From Pogona vitticeps (taxonomy: Eukaryota; Chordata; Lepidosauria; Squamata; Agamidae): a stretch of DNA of 64,000 nt. Shown piece by piece: positions 57,021 to 64,000 of the stretch. The stretch is from positions 1,405,501 to 1,469,500 of the forward strand of contig NC_135795.1 in the NCBI RefSeq assembly GCF_051106095.1, written 5' to 3'. Position numbers and translations under genes: made by a program. The stretch's first letter is position 1. The number at the start of each line of letters is the position of its first letter. The notes below the pieces were generated by a model. The model did no database searches. It was not told where the DNA came from and saw only the letters and a program-made list of their open reading frames with translations.

Positions 57021-57804
57021 TTTGATGATTATTTCCTGAGCTGTGTCTGCATATTGCCTTTAAAATGTGAAGCCAAATAAAGTAGCAAGAATTTCTTTTA
57101 CACCCAGTGGAAACAAGATGGGTAGTATGTCAGCACGTAGTAACGAAATTAGCAACAAGACAAACTTTGGAAATGATGATGCTTCCAATCTGTTCTCCCC
57201 CAAACCTAAATTTGCACAATGGAATTTTGCAAATTTCCATGTTTCCGCTCTTTTGCTTTTCCTGCGTAGCTTTTAGCCCTATCCAAGACTCATCAGTTTG
57301 GACTATTTATGTAGTTAGAAAATCTTAGAGGCTTCTGAGTAACAGAGATTTAAACGAGGCTTACCTTTAGCCGCCCAGCTTTTGCCCTGTGAAAACGTAG
57401 CCAAAGAAACAACACCGGCCTTCTCTCCAACCCATCATTGAGATACATCTGCTTTGCATATTTGAAAAGCATTTGCATCCAACGAAGCAAACTCACAATC
57501 TGATTTGATTTCAATTTGAATACATCTGAAGCCATCCAAGAGAGACAGGTTGGTGAGCATCACGACAACAAGGACTGACCCGACCTTTGCCCTTCCTGGG
57601 GCTGGATCCAGATCTAGACTCAGCACCGCTGCCTTCTGTCTCCCAGAGTGGAGAGAAATCACGAGTAACACATTGGCTGGAACCCAGATGCTTAGTGCGG
57701 TAAATTGCACTAGAGTAGGCCCATTGAATCAATAGGGGATTGAGTGGGTCAGTTCCTCTGCCTGTTCCATTGTATGACAGTGACTCGCTGGGCTAACGTT
57801 CAAG

Positions 57805-57925
57805 CTGGGCATCGCAACCTTGGGTGACCCAGGGATTCTTGGACTACAACTCCCAGAAATCCCGGCCAGCATCGCTAGCGATAAAGACTTCTGGGAGTTT
57901 TCATCCAGGAACCTCTGGGTCAGAG
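57805..57925. repeat. Palindromic MITE-like repeat (copy 4)
   Basis: Arms GGACTACAACTCCCAGAA and TTCTGGGAGTTTTCATCC around an internal AGCATCGCTAGCGAT segment. Confidence 0.75.
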
Positions 57926-57929
57926 TGTC

Positions 57930-58025
57930 TAACTTAGGGCTAGGAAGACCTGGGTTCAAATCCTTACGGCTACATATAATCGCTCGGCCAGACCTATTTC
58001 ACGGGGCTGTTGGGAGGGAGGAAAC
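57930..58025 (+). repeat. tRNA-derived SINE fragment
   Basis: GACCTGGGTTCAAATCC B box and CACGGGGCTGTTGGGAGG end. Confidence 0.65.
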
Positions 58026-58954
58026 CGGGTAAGAAGGATTTTGTTTTGTGATTGGATCCTGGAAGGCAAACACAGGCTTAATTTGCAAATCCGGCTCTTG
58101 AGCGATGCCTATCTTCATGAAATCCCAAGAGCAAGAGCAAAAATCGGTTAAGCAAAGGAAATATACATGCTCTTTAATATCTAGTTTGATCCAGAGACCT
58201 TTGTTTGTTGACCGGTTCTCTCCATCTGTCCCACTGCCATTCCTGCGCAATCTACCCCTCGAGATGGCGGTAGTAGTACATCAGAATGGTTCAAGAGAGG
58301 AAGGGCTTTCTCTCCCTGTTCTTACAGCAGAAAGGAGGGGAACAACACAAACTCTCGCATAAAACCCCCAAAGACCAGTACGGACAGTTCCAGAACTGGT
58401 GTACGTCCAACATTAATCCACGAAGGTACGGGGCGGGGTGGGGCGAAGCTTAGATCTGATTAACACTGACGTAAAAGGGATCGGAAATCAGGTGGTCCTC
58501 TTGCATCAGAGCCTCGATTTAGTGGTTCGATAGGAGAGCATCCACGTGCGAGCCGGGTGGAGGAGCCTGACTGGGTAAAGCGAAATCGGGTTTTTTTTTC
58601 TCACAAACATTAAGATTTTAATGCACACGGCACGGCCCCAGTTATTAATGAGAGACCCTGGAATGAGACAAGACCCAAGCGTTCTGCCTTTTCTGTTGGT
58701 TTCCTTCAAACTCAACGAACCAAACAAGGAGAGAGTAAAGGCCTTCATCAGTTCAGGCACACGAAACTCCTCCTGCTCGGCCGCCACGCAGGCAGTAAAG
58801 CCAGGCGGAAGGACCAGAAACCAACCGGTTCCCAAAAACTCATCAAGGGGCCTTTTGGAAAAACCCCTTCCTTGCTAGCCAACAACGGTTAGATGAATCT
58901 TTTCAGCTGTTAACCACACAAAGTTTGGCAGGAAAAATAATAATATTTCACTAG

Positions 58955-59023
58955 GTTATGTCTTGAATTCGCACTCGGGACACCAGAGATCGGGGTGTTT
59001 GGAGTGCCAATTCAAGACATAAC
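58955..59023. ncRNA. Near-perfect 69-nt hairpin of unknown nature
   Basis: Arms of 30 nt: left begins GTTATGTCTTGAATT, right ends AATTCAAGACATAAC. There are two mismatches and two G-T wobbles, and a loop of about 9 nt (AGAGATCGG). Size and shape fit a pre-miRNA-like foldback or a tiny MITE. Transcription is unknown. Confidence 0.4.
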
Positions 59024-59029
59024 TTCATT

Positions 59030-59240
59030 GTCAAGTCAGACTTAATTCGCATCAGTGACTCGACTCTAACTCAACTCGGGTTTTTCTTTCTTTCAATGAT
59101 TCGAACTCAAGTCACGACCCACCCACCTCTCCCGTTTTTCTGGGAGGGAAACTTGTTTTTAATAAGGACTCAGACTTGGTACTTGGGTACCGAAGACTCA
59201 GAATCGGACTTGAGACTTGTTGCCAAAGATCTGCCTATGT
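59030..59240. repeat. Interspersed repeat with GACTT/GACTC periodicity (copy 2)
   Basis: Rich in ACTCG, GACTTG and GACTCAG units at irregular spacing; shares its 3' 150 bp with the copy at 26.4 kb. Family not recognised. Confidence 0.6.
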
Positions 59241-59249
59241 CCCTACTGA

Positions 59250-59313
59250 ACACCAGGTTAATCGGGGTAAATTAAGTCTAACCACCAGGTTGATGAAGGC
59301 AAATTAAGTCTAA
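59250..59313. repeat. Two-unit tandem repeat of about 33 bp
   Basis: CACCAGGTTAATC and CACCAGGTTGATG units each end in AAATTAAGTCTAA. Confidence 0.75.
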
Positions 59314-60024
59314 AGACGAAAACAAGACCTTCCACACTAGCGCCAGTGAGACACGATAGTGGGACACAAGCCAAACACAGCCTCTTTACCTCTGGTTTGG
59401 CATTATCCCATGACTGTTTTTCCAAAATATACCTACGGTTGTGTGAACCTTCTGGAAATGTTGGTCATAGATACAGATATTACAGCTACTGATATTTAAG
59501 CTTGTTTAATTCCCATCTATGCCCATGAAAAAGAGTTCAGAAAAGGCTTAACAACTCCGGTGAAATCAGCAGGAAATCAGTGGTCTTGGGAGGGGGGACT
59601 GGATCATGTCACAAGCTAAAACCTTGCATATCGGTATTTCATCTATTTAGGTTGTATTAAAATGCCTTCTGCATTACTGCAGGCAATCTATCAGGCAGCT
59701 CACAAAACTGGCATGATGCATGTATAAACTGGGAGGCTGGTTTCTAGGCTAAACTGTACCTCCTTCTGGGGAGGTGACCCAAATTATATTTCTGTTCCCT
59801 CTCCTTATGCCTTCCTGCTAACATCTCTTTTTCTAGGCCAAATACACAGGATCCTTTTCTTCTGCTTGACTCCTCTTGATCACATCATTTTGACCACAAG
59901 CTCACCAGGTCATTTTGACGGGGCAAGAGTTTCAGGGCAGGATTTTTCACACAACATGCAACCGGTTCATGGAAATCCACAGCCACCCTGCTTGGTGGTG
60001 AGCCCGACCCTAAAAAAAGCCATT

Positions 60025-60140
60025 CTGATGGTTGTTGTGGGTTTTTCGGGCTCTTTGGCCGTGTTCTGAAGGTTGTTCTTCCTAACGTTTCACCAGTCTC
60101 GGTGGCCAGCATCTTCAGAGGACAGCACTCTGTGCTCTGG
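60025..60140 (-). repeat. Conserved squamate interspersed repeat with a hammerhead-like core
   Basis: On the minus strand it reads CTGAAGATGCTGGCCACC, then GGTGAAACGTTAGGAAGAAC and AGAACACGGCCAAAGAGCCC. The block is familiar from many reptile genomes and probably marks a retroelement end (Penelope-like is suspected, not shown). Confidence 0.5.
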
Positions 60141-60284
60141 TGCAGTTGGTTTGGGAGTGGAGTATTTATGGCTGTGAGATCAAGCTTTTGTCCTTTTCAG
60201 GAGATGGGTGATTATGGTGATCAGGGGAAACAATACTGTCTTTTAAGGATGTAAACCACCGTTGTATAGTCATCATTTTTGGCT

Positions 60285-60372
60285 TTAAATGTTGCCTTTC
60301 AAGGATGTAAACCGCCAGGAGTCCTTTTCAAGGAGAAAGGTGGGGTAAAAATATTTTAAATAAATACATAAA
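60285..60372 (+). repeat. LINE 3' tail
   Basis: GTAAACCGCCAGGAGTCC, GGTGGGGTAAAAATATTTTA and AAATAAATACATAAA ending. Confidence 0.6.
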
Positions 60373-61945
60373 CATCTTTGATGACGATAACTCGGAGGTT
60401 CTGAGGTGTTCACCAGTCATTTTCCAAGCAGTCAGCCACACATTCAGGATATGTTCCCTATATGGAACCTCCATGATCAGAGGCAGTCTACCCTATGCGT
60501 ACCAATGGGGATAGTTGTGATTCTTTTGGTGTCGGCCGGGGATCTTCCAAATGGAGCCAGATGGCCGTGGTTGGAATCGGAGCCAAGGCCGAGCATAGTT
60601 TATCTTCCCCCAAATAGTGGATGTTTTTTATTTCTACGCTGGCTGTTTTGTCAAACACCCTTTCCAAGCCGTTGAAAACTCTATTTAAGGGCAGTGTGGA
60701 AGGCCAGGATTAGGAGATGCACCTCTGCTCTCCCTAACAAAGCCGCAGATCATCAGGGACCTTGAGTCCGTCTCCATGCAGAACGTCAAGGCTGCTGATC
60801 CCCTGCGGTCCCGTCTCCCTCTGGGAAAAGGGGCCGTTGAAAACAAACAGCCTTTGCAAACTTAAATCAGTCCACGCACAACTGTGAAGCTCAGACAGAC
60901 TTCCTCTGGAAATGCTCCCTAGATACTCGTACACACGTTGCAGAGGATGCTTGGACCGACCTCGGCCACATACCGTTACCCTCTCTGGTTCCGTCCTTCC
61001 GGGATTCAAAATGACTGCTATAAGCAGGAAGCCACTTTTTTAATGACTAAACCCCGGCTGAAACATTCGAGTGACATTTATATAATCCTTTTGGATCAAC
61101 GTAATTGGAGTGATTAAAAAATCCTCATACAACAGATGCGTCCCAGGGCCTGTTATTCAAATATCTGAAGCCACCTTCTGCTGACTTGTGGATGGTGGAT
61201 CCAAGACTGCCTGGCGCTGGGTCCGTTCATTTGCATCCGGCCACCATCATTGCAAATCCTTCTTTGCACAAAGTCATATTCCGTGGAATAGTGAAATGTT
61301 AGGGAAATACGCGTACGTTTACATCGGGGGATGCTCCACACGAAACCAAGGGAGGCTGCCCAGCCTAGAATTTTTTTTTTCAAACCAGAGATCTATGGTG
61401 AATTTGGGATTTTCTGCTTTCGAAGCAGGTCCTTTGGAATAACGCGCCCTGGCTATACTTATTTTCTGAGCAGGGCACCCGGGCACCCCTTAAACCATGT
61501 GCAAAGTCCCCGGGGGGGGGTTCCCTTTGTAAATCTGAAGAGGGCAAAAAGGTGCAGACCTTTGATTGTATTGAGGCACACATACAAAAAAAGAATTTGC
61601 CCATCACTTTCCACCCTATTGTCCCAAAAAAGCGCCTCAAAATCTAGAATCACGCCTACAGTTTCCAAAAATTTGAATGAGGAAGAGTTAGTGAATTTTT
61701 CTGTTCAAGGGGCTTGTGCTATCTCAAAGCAAAAGGCTTGTTCTATGGTATAAGCTTCAGACGCAGTGGGTTGCAGGCCGTAAAATTGTCCCCAAAATAA
61801 AATGTGTTCATTTTTAAGGAAGACAAGATCTTTTTCAAAGTGGCTGGAAATGCACCTCTCTCTTGCTTGTTTTTTTCAAAGTTAGAAACACTTTATCAAA
61901 AACAAGCATTGCATCTCTGTCCAAAAGCAAAATGTGCCTAAGAGC

Positions 61946-61969
61946 TCACACACACACACACACACACGA
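61946..61969. repeat. (CA)n microsatellite
   Basis: CA run in the intergenic region upstream of GNG13. Confidence 0.95.
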
Positions 61970-62999
61970 GCCCAACCCAGCTGCCTTTTCTGAATAAGTC
62001 TGCTTCAGCATTGACTGGGCAGGCACATTCCAGAATTGCCAGGGCATCATCCTCTCGGGAAAAGCAAGATCCAGCCTGCTGGGTGCGACTGAGGGTCCGT
62101 CTACACCAGCATCCTGTATCCATACTTTGCAGAATAGACATAAGCAGAATATAGCAGCAATTCTTGTTGTTTGATTCAAATGTTTGATTCTCAAAGCTAG
62201 ACTGCTGATGTACATGGAGGATCCGTTTAGCAGTCCCCAGCAAGAAGCAACACGGATGGAAACGGAGCATCAATTATTTCAGCACTCAGGAGGAATAGCT
62301 GCCTTCCTCATCTACCTACATGGCTTCCCCCCCCCCTTTCCTAAGGAAACCCACCCAGCCGCTTACCTGAGAAGACGCAGGGTGGGTCTCAGGCCCACGA
62401 GGGGGGTGTCCTTGTTCTTAAGGAGCACGGTTCTCCAGCCGAGAGGCACGGACGGTTCACCACCAAAGGCTGAGAGGGCTTCCTGGATCTTTCCCCAGCC
62501 CAAAGCCCTCCGCCGCTGTTAACAATTCCAAACCCTCAAAGTAATCTATTAATGCACCGCCTGTCCAGCTGCCTCTGGAAAAAAAGAGAGAGAGAGAGAG
62601 AGAAGGATAATGAGCAAAGACTCCTCCTCGTCCTGGCTGCCGTTTAATGGTTTAGAGTGGAGATAAGCAGAGAGAGGGAGGGAGGGAGGGAGAGCCTCTG
62701 CCCGCTTTCTCTCCCACTGGTACGGATCCATCCCAATGGCCCTCTGGCAGCCGGTGCCAAAGAAACCAAGCAACAGGTAAAGGGATGCTGAGCGGCTCCC
62801 CTCCTGAGGATCGTGGCAGCTTGGTCACAACAATTTCCATCACGAGCATGTCTGAGCATCAAGGACCAGGGAGGGTGCCTTAATTGCTCCCCCTGGGGGG
62901 GCAGGGGTGGGGAGGTTGGTAAGGGTGGGGACACAGCAATTCTAAGCCAACAGCATCATCACTTCTATGGGGATGATTTTTTTAATACTGTAGATAAAG

Positions 63000-63215
63000 G
63001 GCTGGCTGGAGAGCTCCGTGGTTGAGGCATGTGGCTACGGAGTCAGAGGTTGGGAGTTTGATTCCCCCCCTCCAAGGCCTCCTGGACAGGGGATGGACTG
63101 GATGACCCCATGGGGTCCCTTCCTAAGACCATTATTATGAACGTCTGGAGAGGTCAGCGGTTTAGCTCTCCGTCTTCAGAGCCAGAGGGCGGGGGTTCAA
63201 TTCCCCGCCATTGCC
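63000..63215 (+). repeat. Two adjacent tRNA-derived SINE copies
   Basis: First copy 63000-63120 (CCGTGGTTGAGGCATGTGGC, GGGAGTTTGATTCCCC); second 63140-63215 (GGTTTAGCTCTCCGTCTTC, GGGGTTCAATTCCCC). Confidence 0.75.
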
Positions 63216-64000
63216 TGCAGAGAGAAGAGCCATTATGGTGGAAGTTAGCAAAAAGGTATGAAAATCTGTGGTTCTCTGCCAGCTGTCCGGGGACCAAGAA
63301 TGGAAAGCCCTCCAGGTGGAGCACAGGGTTCCCGTTTAATGACAAAGAATTCTCTGTTCACCTCGCCTCTAAACGTTCTTCCGCAGGCCTGCAATTTTAA
63401 CCTACACCCCCCCCAAAAAAAAAACACTAACAGAGCAAGGTACTGTGGGCTTGGTAGGATGGATGTTACTGGCATGTGTTGACGGCCACAGAGGGGCCCC
63501 AATCCTGTCTTGGCTGAACACGGCAGCCCCTGTTTCAATCTAGGCAGAAAATATTCACCGAGCGACAAATAAACTCCCAATTAAATCTGCTCCGTTGTCA
63601 ATTACAAGCAGCGAGCAAACACATCAGCGTAACAGAATCAATCCATCCAAAACCCGCAAAGCATCCTTGTGGGGTTGTGTCCCTATATATTTGGGTTGAT
63701 TTGCCCACGCTGTACTACTAGAGCACTAAAACACTCCATCATCCGTCTCCCCCCCCCCCGCCCCAGCACGGAAAACACTCTCGCCCTAAGAGACGCCACG
63801 TGGCCACTATATTAAAGAGGTCAGTGTTAGCGTATCCCAAAATTACAAGATTATGGAGCCGTTTGACATCAGATATAATCTCCGAGTGCCGCCTCTTCTG
63901 AATAGTTATCAGGAGGGATTGTGAGGTTTTAGCTGCAAGTGACGTCGGATGTAGGTTATGGGATTTTTAGAGATGTTTCTAGTAGGTTGGAGAAACAGGG

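Larger units (their letters stand above)
53876..63999. other. Region upstream of GNG13 without a recognised coding exon
   Basis: Should contain the GNG13 noncoding first exon and promoter, which I could not place. The next human neighbour on this side, LMF1, was looked for and not found. Named repeats are listed separately; 54.4-57.0 kb and 60.7-63.0 kb otherwise look unique. Confidence 0.4.

Noticed and set aside
54000-63999. LMF1 or another conserved neighbour
   Set aside because: No exon-like frame matching LMF1 was seen on either strand; it probably lies beyond the right edge.

Overview
The window looks like nuclear DNA of a squamate reptile (lizard or snake). The genes are split by GT-AG introns. 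The spaces between them are filled with CR1/L2-type LINE 3' ends, tRNA-derived SINEs, palindromic and TIR-bearing DNA-transposon derivatives and many microsatellites. No viral, bacterial or CRISPR features were seen. Species cannot be named from this sequence alone.

Four protein genes were assembled exon by exon, with reading phase matching at every junction: a mesothelin-like gene (minus, 13810 running off the left edge), RPUSD1 (minus, 28383-23013), CHTF18 (plus, 30444-51123) and GNG13 (minus, 53823-52259). Order and strands match the human 16p13.3 block MSLNL-RPUSD1-CHTF18-GNG13, which supports the names.

Layout: 1-13.8 kb, coding part of the mesothelin-like gene, 19 exons recovered. 13.8-15.75 kb, its first intron and a probable noncoding first exon. 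15.8-20.2 kb, intergenic with repeats. 20.2-28.4 kb, RPUSD1 with a possible long 3' UTR. 28.4-30.4 kb, a CpG-rich segment between the divergent starts of RPUSD1 and CHTF18, probably a shared promoter. 30.4-51.3 kb, CHTF18 with 22 coding exons. Its 7 kb intron 18 holds an unexplained small ORF with a strong membrane segment, followed by a polyadenylation signal. 51.3-53.9 kb, GNG13, tail to tail with CHTF18. 53.9-64 kb, no coding exon recognised, only repeats and an unexplained near-perfect hairpin.

The gene products do not form a pathway. MSLNL is a secreted or cell-surface glycoprotein, RPUSD1 an RluA-type pseudouridine synthase, CHTF18 the large subunit of an alternative PCNA clamp loader, and GNG13 a G-protein gamma subunit. 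Their shared interest is conserved linkage, a divergent promoter and converging 3' ends. The most noteworthy observations are three tandem four-exon cassettes in the mesothelin-like gene, the membrane-peptide ORF inside CHTF18, the 69-nt hairpin at 58.95 kb, and a palindromic repeat family carrying a ZNF143-like motif.
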